This document shows positions 1 to 8,269 of a stretch of DNA of 64,000 nucleotides, piece by piece. Each line of letters begins with the position of its first letter. The first letter of the stretch is position 1. This DNA comes from JADJOY01 sp016713535 [NCBI: Deltaproteobacteria bacterium] (GTDB lineage: Bacteria > JADJOY01). The notes under the pieces are model-generated. The model made no database searches, had not been told where the DNA came from, and saw only the letters and a list, made by a program, of their open reading frames with translations. The stretch covers positions 249,472-313,471 of the forward strand of contig JADJOY010000009.1 in NCBI GenBank assembly GCA_016713535.1, in the 5' to 3' direction. A program made the position numbers and the translations under genes.

Positions 1-13
1 GGCGGCGCGCGCG

Positions 14-276
14 CGAGGCGAGTGGCTTGGGGCGGGGCCCCCCAAAAGTCACGCCTTTCGCGGGGCGGGGGGCTGAACCAGCCCCCCGAGGAACCATCGG
101 CAAGCCGCTCGAGGCGAAGGTGTCCATCCGGTGCCACGCACGGCTTGGTCGAGAGGCCGGTCGCAGCGCGACCGCACGAGCGAGGCGAGTGGCTTGGGGG
201 TGGGGCCCCGCGAAAGTCACGCCTTTCGCGGGGCGGGGGGCTGAACCAGCCCCCCGAGGAACCATCGGCAAGCCGC
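14..276. repeat. Two direct copies of a ~95-bp GC-rich intergenic repeat
   Basis: Positions 14-108 and 181-276 carry nearly the same sequence. Each has a CGAGGCGAGTGGCTTGG start, a G-rich/C-rich inverted core (GGGGGGCT, four bases, AGCCCCCC) and the end CATCGGCAAGCCGC. No credible gene occupies 1-291. The same palindromic core recurs at 21966-21988, so this is probably a genome-dispersed intergenic element rather than a local duplication. Confidence 0.75.
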
Positions 277-300
277 GTGAGACCGTCGGTCTCACGCGGC
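272..300 (-). terminator. Perfect 13-bp hairpin at the end of the wzz-like gene
   Basis: Bases 272-284 are the exact reverse complement of 288-300, with a 3-nt loop. The stop codon of the leftward wzz-like gene (292-294) lies inside the stem. Only a weak T stretch follows on the minus strand, so this could be an imperfect intrinsic terminator or a 3' stabilising hairpin for the polysaccharide-export operon. Confidence 0.5.
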
Positions 301-1857
301 TTGCTCGAGCGGATACGTGGCGAGCACGGGAACACCCAGCTCGCGCACGATCTGCTCGGGCAGCTTGAACGAGTCGTCGAGAAGCTCGAGCAACACCGCG
401 GCCACCACCCCGAGGAAGAGGCCCACCGCGAACGCCAGCGGGATCAAGGTGCCGCGCTGCGGGAAGAGGGCGTTCGGGTTCACGTACGGGGCCGACATCA
501 CCGCGACGTTGGGCAGGAGGCTCGATCGGATCTGGTTGTAGACGTCGACCTCGCCTTCCTTGCGCTGGAACTGGCTGACCTGGTCGAGGGCGATCTTGCG
601 ACGCTGCTCGAGTATCGTGAGGCGCTGCTCCGCCTCCTCGACCTTGGGGATGCGCACCTTGATGGCGTCGATCTGGCTCTGGAGCTGCTTCTTGCGGCTC
701 TCCACGCTCGTCAGGTCGTTGGTCAGGAACTCGGTGACGATCTGCTTGTATTGACCAGAGAGCGTCCCGAGCTGGCCGTCCACCGACTGCACCATCGGGC
801 TGGTGGGCGCGAAGTTGCGCAACATCTCGGCGCGCTGCCCCTCGAGCTGACCGATTCGACCGCTGATCTCGCGCAGCATCGGATCGGACGACACGCCCTC
901 GATCGAGAGCGCGCGGATGGCGCGCGGCCCCGCGCTGCGGGCGCGCTCGACGAGTGCACCGAGCTCGTCCTCGCGGACGTCGAGCTTGTTCACCTCGGTC
1001 AGCATGTCGCCGAGCTGCTTGACGAGGCGGTTCTTCTCCTCGGCGGGCGCCACGAACGTGGGGTCCGCCTTGATCTGCTGGATCTCGCGGTTCACCCCGT
1101 CGAGCTCGGCGAGCCGTGAATCGGTCTGCTTGCGGTAGAACTCGGGCGCGGCGGCGTTGGTCCAGATCGCGCTGCGTTGCTCGAGGTAGACGCGCAGGAA
1201 GGTCTGCAGGATCTCCTCGGTGAGGAAGCTGTCGAAGTGCTTGACCCGGATGTCGATGACGTCGTTACCGATGCCGGGGCTCACCTCGACGATGGCCCGC
1301 AGCGCCGGGATCAGCGGGTCGCCCGGCAGCTTCTGTCTGGTGCCCGTGTCCTCTTCCCTGGTCAGCATCGCCTTGATCGCGTGGGGGACGCCTCCCACCC
1401 ATCGGGTGAGGGCGCGCAGCCACGACGGCTTCGCCTCCTCGGACCACGAGAGCTGGATCGCGTCGTGGCGGGTCCGCAGGTCCGCCAGCACCCGGTCCGC
1501 GAGAGTCGAGCTCGAGAGGATGCGCTGTTCGTTCGCGACCATCTGCGGCGTCACCGGACGGGTGCCGGTCTGCACGCTCGACCCCGGCGCGATCGCCGAG
1601 GTGTCGATGTCGCTGCCCTTCACGATGATCGAGAAGCTGCCCGAGTACATCTTGGGCAGCGTGAAGCAGAGCACCGTGGTGATCACCACGGTGACCGCGA
1701 CCAACCACGCGATCAGCCGCTTGTGCAGGAACACCATCACCAGCAGCAGCCGCGCCAGCTCCGACGGGCGCTGTTGCGACGAGGTCTCGTCGAACGCGGT
1801 GGGGATCGGCATCCCCGGGAAGCCGGGCGGCAGCGCCGCGGTGGGTCGGTTCTGCAT
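292..1857 (-). CDS. Wzz/GumC-type polysaccharide chain-length determinant
   Basis: Inner-membrane polysaccharide co-polymerase expected to set chain length and link export to Wza. About 521 residues. A short cytoplasmic N-terminus is followed by a membrane helix at about residues 48-70, a long periplasmic region with coiled-coil (GNVR-like) segments at about 250-430, and a second helix near residue 480 (IPLAFAVGLFLGVVAAVL). A short tail follows with no Walker A, so there is no fused BY-kinase. The stop of the upstream wza-like gene overlaps the start: GTG at 1860 and ATG at 1857 are adjacent, and I prefer the ATG. It is last in a three-gene leftward operon. The family call is firm. The polymer is unknown. 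Confidence 0.88.
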   Translation of the reverse strand: MQNRPTAALPPGFPGMPIPTAFDETSSQQRPSELARLLLVMVFLHKRLIAWLVAVTVVITTVLCFTLPKMYSGSFSIIVKGSDIDTSAIAPGSSVQTGTRPVTPQMVANEQRILSSSTLADRVLADLRTRHDAIQLSWSEEAKPSWLRALTRWVGGVPHAIKAMLTREEDTGTRQKLPGDPLIPALRAIVEVSPGIGNDVIDIRVKHFDSFLTEEILQTFLRVYLEQRSAIWTNAAAPEFYRKQTDSRLAELDGVNREIQQIKADPTFVAPAEEKNRLVKQLGDMLTEVNKLDVREDELGALVERARSAGPRAIRALSIEGVSSDPMLREISGRIGQLEGQRAEMLRNFAPTSPMVQSVDGQLGTLSGQYKQIVTEFLTNDLTSVESRKKQLQSQIDAIKVRIPKVEEAEQRLTILEQRRKIALDQVSQFQRKEGEVDVYNQIRSSLLPNVAVMSAPYVNPNALFPQRGTLIPLAFAVGLFLGVVAAVLLELLDDSFKLPEQIVRELGVPVLATYPLEQAA

Positions 1858-2906
1858 CACGGGTTGGTGTTGATGACCTTGGTGCCGCTCTGGGTGGCTT
1901 CCAGCAGGTTGTACGAGAAGCCCACGCTGTAGCCGCGGAAGAAGATCATGTTGGCGATGCGGGTCGAGAGGTAGGCCAGATCGGTGATCTTGCTACGCGG
2001 CACCCACACCACGTCACCCGGCATCACCACGGCGACGTTGCCGTCTTGGTCGGCCTTCAGCGGATCCGTAAGGTCGACGCGTCGCACGATCATGTTCTGA
2101 CCCTGCACGCGCATCGTGATCACCTCCGCCGGCACCGCGTCGACGGTGAAGCCGCCCGCGAGCGCCACCGCCTCGAGCGCCGTGCGCGGACGCTCCATGC
2201 GGAAGCTCCCGGGAGAGCGCACGTCACCCAGCACGAACACCTTGGCGCCCTCGCTCTGGGAGAGACCGACGCTCACCGAGAGCCGGTCGTACATGCGCCC
2301 GTACTCGCCGGAGAGGTTCTTCGAGAGCTCGTCGAGGGTCATGCCGCCGGCCTGGACGTCTCCGATCACCGGGAACGTCGCGCCGCCGTCGGGGCGCACG
2401 ATGATGCGACGAACCGGCCCGTTGTCGCTGCTCGAGACCGCCTTGAGCAGCTCCTGCGTCGCGGCGTCGAACTCCTTCACGGAGATGTAGACCTCCGGAT
2501 CTCGGAGGGTGCCCTTGTACGCATTGCGGACGTCGTCGGCGAGTTCGGCCGGGCTGCGCCCCGCCGCGGCGATGTCGCCGAGGTAGGGCAGCGTGATCTT
2601 GCCGTCGGGGCGGATCGCCTGCGTCGAGTCGAAGCTCGCGAGCGTCGGGAAGCGGATGTCGAGCACGTCGCGGATCTGGAGCAGGTACTTGCCGCGCAGC
2701 TCGTCCCGGATCGCGTAGAGGACCGAGAGCTCGTCGCCCGAGGAAACCCGATATTCGGGAACCTGGTCGACGGTCGGGACCTCTTCACCGGCGCTGCCCT
2801 TCATGGGGTCGAAGAGCGGCAGGTTGATGGGCTCCTTGGGGGCGCAACCGAACGCGAAGACGATGGCCGACGCCGCGGTCGCCGCCGCACGTACGAGCTT
2901 CCTCAT
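1857..2906 (-). CDS. Wza-like polysaccharide export lipoprotein
   Basis: Outer-membrane/periplasmic export protein of the Wza/GumB family (Poly_export plus SLBB domains). The ATG at 2904-2906 opens a lipoprotein signal ending in VFAFGCAPKEP, so Cys about 21 is the likely lipid site. The export domain follows (EYRVSSGDELSV, then GKITLPYLGDI at about residues 120-130). SLBB-like beta segments include KVFVLGDVRSPGSF and VVMPGDVVWVP. 349 residues is normal for the family. An open frame extends upstream to 3413, but it is basic low-complexity sequence lying over the neighbouring gene, so I reject that start. It is 50 bp downstream of the sugar transferase and overlaps wzz. Confidence 0.9.
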   Translation of the reverse strand: MRKLVRAAATAASAIVFAFGCAPKEPINLPLFDPMKGSAGEEVPTVDQVPEYRVSSGDELSVLYAIRDELRGKYLLQIRDVLDIRFPTLASFDSTQAIRPDGKITLPYLGDIAAAGRSPAELADDVRNAYKGTLRDPEVYISVKEFDAATQELLKAVSSSDNGPVRRIIVRPDGGATFPVIGDVQAGGMTLDELSKNLSGEYGRMYDRLSVSVGLSQSEGAKVFVLGDVRSPGSFRMERPRTALEAVALAGGFTVDAVPAEVITMRVQGQNMIVRRVDLTDPLKADQDGNVAVVMPGDVVWVPRSKITDLAYLSTRIANMIFFRGYSVGFSYNLLEATQSGTKVINTNP

Positions 2907-2956
2907 GGGATTCCCCTTGCACTCACGATCGGCGCGACATCGGGCGACGCCGACCG

Positions 2957-4270
2957 TCACCCGATGCTGCTCCGCAGAACGTATTGGTCGACAAGATAGC
3001 GGTTCAGGTGGGTGACCGGCTGGTAAAAGACGACGAACATCCGCTCGGGAGCGTCCGGCGCGGCGTCTCTCGCGACGGGCGCGCTGGGCGCCGGCGCGAG
3101 GCCGTCGACGGGCACGCCGTTGGCGTCCTTGACCCGGTACACGAAGCCTTTGCAGCGGGCACGCTTGCGGCGTCCCGAGCGCTGGCTGTAGGTCTCGAGC
3201 ACCAGGTACACCTCCTGGTCCTTGGAGAGAGGAAGCGGTGTGCTGATGCACAGCGCCTCCTGGTTGATGTCGACCAGGTCGCAGCTCACCGGCAGCTTGG
3301 CGCGGAACGTCGAGTCCGTGAGGAACGCATCGACGTCCTCGCGCGCGATGCGGCGGGTGATGCGCTTGTTGGCGAGCGAAGACACCGCCATCGACCTGCG
3401 CACCGCCATCCACTGCGAACGCACGATGCGGATCTGATCCGTCAGCGAGTTGAAGGTCTCGCGGATCGTGTTTCGTAGCACGGTGAGCGCCGTGGTGAAG
3501 ATGAAGCCGACGTCACGGAACGGGTTCGAGCCGCTGGTGAGGAAGCGGTAGTCGATGCGCGAGCGGATCTGCTTCGGGGTCGAGTGGGGCGTGAAGAACT
3601 GCGAGTAGCCGGTGAGCCCGGGCCGCACCAGGAAGGTCCGGTCGTAGTTCGGGATCATCTGCCGGTAGCGCTCGTAGGCTTCCGGCCGCACCGGCCGCGG
3701 GCCGACGAAGTCCATGTCGCCGCGGATGATGTTGACGAGCTGCGGCAGCTCGTCGAGGCGCGTGGCCCGCAGGAATCGCCCGAATCCCGACTCGAGCTTG
3801 CCGTTGGGAACGTGCAGGTTGGCGCCCAGCTCGCGTTCGGCGTTCCGCGACAGGGTGCGGATCTTGTAGATGGTGAAGATCTTCTTGCCCTTGCCGAGCC
3901 GGCGGCCCTTGTAGATGAACTGACCACGGTCCTTCTCGAGGAGGTGGTGCAGGATCCACAGCACGGCCACCACCACGCCGGCCGGCGGCAGGAAGAGGCT
4001 GGCGATCGACACGTTCACGACCCGGCGCAGCCCGTCGGCGCGCTCGCGCTCGAGCAAGGCCATCGCGGTGCGATCGACCCGGGCGGCGTTCGCGCCCGCC
4101 AGCGACGGATCGACGGCGCGTGGGAACGGCAGGATCTGGCCGCGCTCGGCGCTGCGGCCCACGACGGTGGTCGTGGTGCGGGGATTGCGCAGGGCGCCGC
4201 TGCGTCGCGGCGACAGCGATCCGGCGCGCGCGGCGCGGTGAGACGCAGGATTACGACGGGGCTCGGGCAC
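2957..4270 (-). CDS. Initiating sugar transferase with C-terminal PilZ-like domain
   Basis: Membrane phosphoglycosyl transferase of the bacterial sugar-transferase family, expected to load the first sugar phosphate onto undecaprenyl phosphate. A membrane helix at about residues 84-109 precedes the catalytic domain: KIRTL near 137, RLDELPQLVNIIRGDMDFVG at about 171-190, then a PRP motif. The usual large N-terminal membrane bundle is absent, giving a WcaJ-short/PglC-like core. The last ~130 residues have a PilZ-like pattern (FRAKLPVSCDLVDINQEAL), but DxSxxG is degenerate (DINQEA), so c-di-GMP binding is doubtful. First gene of the sugar transferase, wza, wzz operon. The GTG start at 4270 is uncertain, since the first ~65 residues are low complexity. 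Confidence 0.85.
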   Translation of the reverse strand: MPEPRRNPASHRAARAGSLSPRRSGALRNPRTTTTVVGRSAERGQILPFPRAVDPSLAGANAARVDRTAMALLERERADGLRRVVNVSIASLFLPPAGVVVAVLWILHHLLEKDRGQFIYKGRRLGKGKKIFTIYKIRTLSRNAERELGANLHVPNGKLESGFGRFLRATRLDELPQLVNIIRGDMDFVGPRPVRPEAYERYRQMIPNYDRTFLVRPGLTGYSQFFTPHSTPKQIRSRIDYRFLTSGSNPFRDVGFIFTTALTVLRNTIRETFNSLTDQIRIVRSQWMAVRRSMAVSSLANKRITRRIAREDVDAFLTDSTFRAKLPVSCDLVDINQEALCISTPLPLSKDQEVYLVLETYSQRSGRRKRARCKGFVYRVKDANGVPVDGLAPAPSAPVARDAAPDAPERMFVVFYQPVTHLNRYLVDQYVLRSSIG

Positions 4271-4360
4271 GGCGTGGCCTCAACGAGTTCGTCACGGGAG
4301 AAGGGGGAGGACCGTTTCGGTCACCAACGACGAAAAACCATTTTATCTCCGGGCTCCCCG

Positions 4361-4377
4361 AGCACCCCGGCCTCCAA
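4361..4377 (-). promoter_or_regulatory. Candidate sigma-54 promoter of the sugar transferase-wza-wzz operon
   Basis: On the minus strand this reads TTGGAGGCCGGGGTGCT. The GG and GC elements have the exact 10-nt spacing of a -24/-12 promoter, but the flanking bases match only partly. It lies about 90 bp upstream of the operon's first gene. It would tie the export operon to the same sigma factor as the two hydrolase genes. Clearly weaker than the matches at 5780 and 8097. Confidence 0.35.
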
Positions 4378-4482
4378 GGTAAATTTTTGTCACGCTGCGT
4401 CGTGGTCCAGGGGGACCCGCGCCGGTCGGCTCCGGAACGCCGGAGGCGCCCAGGTCGGGGACTGCCCCTGCGCGGGGCGGCG

Positions 4483-5224
4483 TCAGCCCACGAACTTGTA
4501 GCCCTCGCCGTAGACCGAGAGGATGAACCGGGGATTGGCCGGCTCGCCCTCGAGCTTCTGGCGGAGCTTCAAGATGTGGTTGTCGACCGTCCGGGTGTTG
4601 GGCACCACCTGGTAGCCCCAGATCTCGGTCAGCAGCCGATCGCGGCTCACGATCTGACCCCGGCTGCGGATCAGCATGCGGAGGATGTCGAATTCTTGGG
4701 CGGAGGTCGACGAGCTGGCTGGCCTTGGTGACCCGGCAGCGGTCGAAGTCGACCTCGATGTCCTCGAAGCGATACCCCGCCTCGCGCTCCACGGGCCGCG
4801 CTGGATCGCGGCGCAGGCGGGCGCGTATGCGCGCCACCAGCTCGCGGACCCCGAACGGCTTGGTGACGTAGTCGTCGGCGCCGAGCTCGAGGCCGAGGAC
4901 CTTGTCGATCTCCTCGGAACGCGCGGTCAACATGATGATCGGCGTGGTGACGCCCTGCTTGCGCAGCTCGCGGCACACGTCGAGCCCGCTGGTGCCCGGC
5001 ATGTTCACGTCGAGGAGGATGAGGTCGGGCTTCTGGCCGAGGGCGAGCTCGAGTCCAGCTTGGCCGCGTGACGCGCGCAGCACCTTGTAGCCGTCGCGCA
5101 GCAGGTGCATCTCGAGACCCTGGGCGAGGTCCTCGTCGTCGTCGACGACGAGGATCGTCTGCTTGGGTGCCGGGCTCGCCTGCGCCTCGCCACGGGAGGT
5201 CACGGTGGTCGAGGCCGCGCTCAC
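4483..5224 (-). CDS. OmpR/PhoB-type response regulator (reading frame broken near 4707)
   Basis: DNA-binding response regulator. The receiver domain covers about residues 22-140, with an acidic pocket (VVDDDED), phospho-acceptor Asp72 in LILLDVNMPG, Thr/Ser near 100 and Lys122 in YVTKPF. A winged-helix domain follows (SRDRLLTEIWGY, RTVDNHILKLRQKLE, GYKFVG end). The frame breaks between VDL and AQEFDIL near 4707, consistent with two missing bases (a Ser codon would restore the usual LSAQEFDIL). No histidine kinase is adjacent. It sits between the export operon and the hydrolase genes, so it may regulate either, but it is not a sigma-54 activator because it has no AAA+ domain. Confidence 0.85.
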
Positions 5225-5588
5225 GGGGGCGCTGATCGGGGGGAGTCGGTCGCGGCTCGAGGCGACGCACCTTGTTCGGATCGGCGTCGCGCATCGGGTC
5301 GCGGTTCGTCATCGTCGTGGGTCGGGCGGCCGTCGAGTCCGCCTCCGGCGGGCCCCAATATGCACCATCTGGGCGTGGCGCGGAGGGCCAAATGATTCCC
5401 GTTACGTCTCGTTCCATGGGCTTCCTATCCCTCGTGTCGTCGTTCGACCGAGCCCTGCGACGTGATGTGCGGCTGACCGCGGCATGAAGCAAGGGCAGCG
5501 CCATTCCGTGCACTCGTCGAGAACTCTTGAGAAATATCGACTTCGCGGGGAGTGGCCGTGCGGTTCGGAGAGGCCGCGTGACAATTGG

Positions 5589-5783
5589 TTCTGACGTCAG
5601 AAGTCAAATAATCGGCGATTGCGACCCCGCGACGCGGTTGATCCTCGATCGTACGGCGGCGACCCCAAATGTCACGACCGTGACGGACCGTCAGCGCGCC
5701 TCTGACCACGAGCCATCCCGGCATGGGCTACGTACGTCAGAACCGTTCGGATTCGCTCGTGAATTCGCCGTGGTGACATTTGG
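5589..5783. promoter_or_regulatory. Cluster of palindromes upstream of the first GHL15 gene
   Basis: The ~850-bp gap between 5225 and 6083 holds a perfect 14-bp palindrome TTCTGACGTCAGAA (5589-5602) and a second one, GTCACGACCGTGAC (5671-5684). It also holds an 11-bp inverted pair, CCAAATGTCAC (5665-5675) and GTGACATTTGG (5773-5783). They lie 100-190 bp upstream of a sigma-54-like promoter, the usual place for enhancer-binding sites. The 9-mer GACGTCAGA also occurs upstream of the second paralogue at 7987-7995. Apart from these sites and the promoter and aptamer listed separately, I see nothing in 5225-5588. Confidence 0.55.
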
Positions 5784-5796
5784 CTCGATGGTTGCT
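5780..5796 (+). promoter_or_regulatory. Sigma-54 (-24/-12) promoter of the first GHL15 gene
   Basis: TTGGCTCGATGGTTGCT matches the RpoN consensus YTGGCACGRNNNTTGCW at every fixed position but one (A to T), with correct GG-N10-GC spacing. Transcription would start near 5807, giving a leader of about 100 nt before the GEMM aptamer. The match itself is directly visible. Activity is inferred. Confidence 0.7.
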
Positions 5797-5907
5797 CTGA
5801 GGAGCGGTCGTACGGCCGACCCGACCGCAGGGGGCGATCGAGCCGAGCTCGTGCAGACCGTGCTTCCCAGCCGAACCACCGAGGGACCACCACCCGAAGA
5901 TCCTGTC

Positions 5908-5994
5908 CTCGATCAAGGCAAACCATCCGGAAGGGTGGGACGCAAAGCCACTGGCCCGACCTCCGAAGCGGGAGAGGGCAGCAGGGCTGCCGAG
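5908..5994 (+). promoter_or_regulatory. GEMM-I (cyclic-di-GMP-I) riboswitch aptamer, copy 1
   Basis: The class hallmarks are in order. A short P1 pairs CTCG (5908-5911) with CGAG (5991-5994). The GGCAAACC strand follows (5917-5924). P2 is CCATCC/GGGTGG closed by a GGAA tetraloop. Then come GGGACGCAAAGCCA (5937-5950), a P3 stem and the 3' consensus GGGCTGCCGA. The base equivalent to G20 of the Vibrio Vc2 aptamer appears to be G, which favours c-di-GMP over cGAMP. It sits about 90 nt upstream of a secreted glycoside hydrolase-like gene. Confidence 0.9.
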
Positions 5995-6010
5995 CGACCC
6001 CGGCATCGCT

Positions 6011-6077
6011 TCACCGCCGGACCCATCGCGCGGCTGTCAGGACGCGTGATGGGTTCCCGGCCCGGTGCGGTGAGGAG
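6011..6077 (+). promoter_or_regulatory. RBS-proximal hairpin, expression platform of riboswitch 1
   Basis: TCACCGC (6011-6017) is complementary to GCGGTGA (6067-6073), which abuts the Shine-Dalgarno GAGGAG (6072-6077). An inner helix pairs CCCATCGCGCG (about 6022-6032) with CGCGTGATGGG (about 6043-6053), with one mismatch. The hairpin begins 16 nt after the aptamer and has no U-tract, so translational control is more likely than termination. Confidence 0.5.
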
Positions 6078-6083
6078 ATGTCG

Positions 6084-7840
6084 ATGCGACCGCCGCAGAT
6101 CTCGCGCGCCTCGCGTGCCGTTGGATGCGTTTTCTCCATGCTGCTCGCCGCTTTCGCGCTCGCCACGCCGTCGAGCGCGAGCTACCGCACCGACCGGGTC
6201 GGGCCAGCCTCGCTCTCGACCAAGACCGGCAGCGTCGACTCGAGCGCGGTCGAGGTGCTGAGCTCGTCCGAACAGCCCAACCCCGCCGTCCCCGACCAGG
6301 GAGTGCGTGCGTTCAAGGCCGCGAAGAAGGGCTACTCGGGCACGCTCACCTACGTGGTGCCGGGCAACGTCGACGTCGTCGCGGCTTCCGGGCTGGCGAT
6401 CGACGTCAACTATCTCGGTGACGCGGGAACCCTGGAAGCGCTGGACCTTCGAGCTGCGCGACTCCGCCCGCAACAAGTGGGTCGTGGTCGGTGACACCCG
6501 CGCCGCCACCGCGAATGCGTGGAGCGCCCTTCACTTCACCGTGAGCGGCGACTTCGCGCCGTACGTGAGCTCGTCGCGGCAGATCCAGGTGCGCTATTCG
6601 ACGGCCACCAAGAAGCTCGCGAGCCGCCTCGATCTGGCCGCGATCTCGGTCACGACCTACGTCGACGATACCCCGCCGCCACCCCCGCCGCCGGTCGGCG
6701 ACGGCTCGGCGCCCACCGATCACGCGTCGGTCCGCTCGGTCTTCAAGGGCTCGTTCACGGCCACGCCCGAGGCGTTCCAGTACGTCGCGACGGTGCCCGA
6801 CTTCCACGTCCTCAGCATGGGCCCGTCGAAGGTGCAGTCGATCAAGAGCGTCAACCCCGACGTCGAGGCCTACTACTACTTCAAGGTCGGCGGGCTCCAC
6901 GGGCCCGCCACTCGTCCTCCGAGCGGCGATCCGGGATGGGACACCGTCGTCGCCGAGGACCTGTTGTGGAACGGTCCGAGCGGCCACCCGGTCACCCAGA
7001 CCCAGAACGACTGGTACTACGTCGACATCCAGAACCCCACCAAACGCGCCGCGTGGATCCAGGTGCTCACCGAGCAGATCGCCAGCGTGCGCGCCCAGGG
7101 CTGGGACGCGGTGTTCTTCGACAACGCGGGCGTGATCGAGCCGAGCCTCATCAACGAGTACCCGAGCGATTACTCGGACGCCGCGTATTACGCCGCGGTC
7201 GACGACGTGATGCGGTCGATCCGCGCCGCGTTCCCCGGCATGCACATCGTGTTCAACTCGTATTCCGGCTGGGCCGCACCGGGCCAGCGCGGGCTCGAGC
7301 TCCTCGACCACGCCGACGGCATGTTCTTCGAGGGTTTCAGCCTCAAGGTCAGCGGCAAGTACTTCGACACCGCGCGGTACCTCCAGAACCTCGACGACTT
7401 CGCGTCGGTGGTCGCGAGCGGCCGCAAGGCCGTCGCGATGGACTACCTCGCGAGCGCCGACATCCCGCGCCGCACCTGGTCGCTCGCGTCGTACCTGCTG
7501 GTCAACGGACCCACCGCCTACCATTACCTCGCCGGTACCGACGTCGACAGCGAGCTCCAGCAGTACCCCGAAGACCAGCTCGACATCGGCGAGCCGACGG
7601 CCGACGCGGTGGTCCGCACCGACGGGCTGGTGGTGCGCGGCTACGAGGGCGCCACGGTGATCGTGAACCCCGGCACCAAGACCGGTCAGCTACCCGCTCG
7701 GAAGCGGTTCGTTCCAGCAGCTGGTGCTGAGTGGCGGTGGGGACTTCCCCAACGCCGGCTCGGCGAGCTGGACCCCGTTCGCGGGAAGCACCGCCCCCCT
7801 CGCTCCGAACACAGCCCTCATCGTCCGCCGCACCCCGTAA
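6084..7840 (+). CDS. Secreted GHL15-type putative glycoside hydrolase, copy 1 (two frameshifts)
   Basis: Predicted exported polysaccharide-active enzyme. Signal peptide (VFSMLLAAFALATPSSAS), N-terminal beta-rich module of about 150 residues, proline linker (PPPPPPP near 6675), then a TIM-barrel-like domain with VFFDNAG and MFFEGF segments that carry the likely catalytic Asp and Glu. The protein follows the 8357 paralogue throughout. Two breaks interrupt it, near 6430 and near 7690. Reading across the second restores a paralogue-like C-terminus ending TALIVRRTP with TAA at 7838. I choose ATG 6084 because GAGGAG (6072-6077) is well spaced for it but abuts ATG 6078. The polymer substrate is unknown. 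GH114-like families are the nearest relatives I can suggest. Confidence 0.8.
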
Positions 7841-7866
7841 ATCACTGCCTTACGTGCGGCGTTCGA

Positions 7867-7909
7867 CGCGCCGAGGGGCCTCACCGGCCCCTCGGCGCGT
7901 TTCGCTTTC
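7867..7909 (+). terminator. Intrinsic terminator after GHL15 copy 1
   Basis: CGCGCCGAGGGGCC (from 7867) pairs with GGCCCCTCGGCGCG (ending 7899) across a short loop and is followed by TTTCGCTTTCC. It lies 27 bp past the restored TAA at 7840, which supports that stop as the true gene end. Confidence 0.8.
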
Positions 7910-7965
7910 CCGGCTCCGAGGGCTCAGCGCCGGGTTTTCGTCGCGGTCAGGACATTCCGTCATTT

Positions 7966-8100
7966 CTTGACCGCCGGGTCAAGCTGGACGTCAGAGGGAT
8001 GACTGAGCAGCCCGATTCGGGCCCCTCCAGCGATGGGAAAATGTTGCCGCCCCTGCGGTATGACAGCACTTTTCCCCAACGTGACGATTCCTGACGTTGG
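7966..8100. promoter_or_regulatory. Inverted repeats upstream of the second GHL15 gene
   Basis: CTTGACC-GCCG-GGTCAAG (7966-7983) is a perfect 18-bp dyad about 115 bp upstream of the sigma-54-like promoter. CCAACGT-N11-ACGTTGG (8076-8100) overlaps the promoter's -24 element. GACGTCAGA at 7987-7995 is shared with the upstream region of copy 1. The arrangement suggests an enhancer-binding activator site plus an overlapping operator. Confidence 0.5.
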
Positions 8101-8113
8101 CAGCCGGTTTGCT
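8097..8113 (+). promoter_or_regulatory. Sigma-54 (-24/-12) promoter of the second GHL15 gene
   Basis: TTGGCAGCCGGTTTGCT has TTGGCA and TTGCT at the exact -24/-12 spacing. The mismatches fall in the tolerant central positions. The predicted start near 8124 leaves a ~50-nt leader before the aptamer at 8174. Its position relative to the aptamer parallels copy 1. Confidence 0.7.
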
Positions 8114-8173
8114 CTACCACCGTCCGTCAGACTCACCCACTTTCCAGGGGACCTAGCACTCGGAATCCAACGT

Positions 8174-8259
8174 CTCGTCAAGGGCAAACCACCGGAAACG
8201 GTGGGACGCAAAGCCACTGGCCTAAATCCCGATCGGGACAAGGCAGCAGGGTTGCCGAG
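8174..8259 (+). promoter_or_regulatory. GEMM-I (cyclic-di-GMP-I) riboswitch aptamer, copy 2
   Basis: Near-consensus element. P1 pairs CTCG (8174-8177) with CGAG (8256-8259). GGGCAAACC (8182-8190) leads into P2, CCACCG/CGGTGG with a GAAA tetraloop, then GGGACGCAAAGCCACTGGCC, P3, and CAGGGTTGCCGAG. The G20-equivalent base is G, as expected for c-di-GMP. It lies 97 nt upstream of the ATG at 8357. Confidence 0.93.
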
Positions 8260-8269
8260 CGACCCACCC

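Noticed and set aside
4483-5224. Response regulator as a genuine pseudogene or two separate genes
   Set aside because: Both domains are fully conserved and join after correcting a two-base loss. Ten similar breaks elsewhere point to sequence error.
5908-5994. GEMM-Ib (cGAMP-selective) riboswitch
   Set aside because: The base corresponding to position 20 appears to be G rather than A in both aptamers, which fits the c-di-GMP class, although only binding data would settle it.
5527-6261. 244-codon plus-strand frame upstream of the first GHL15 gene
   Set aside because: It runs through palindromes, the sigma-54 promoter and the riboswitch, and its translation is low-complexity and basic.
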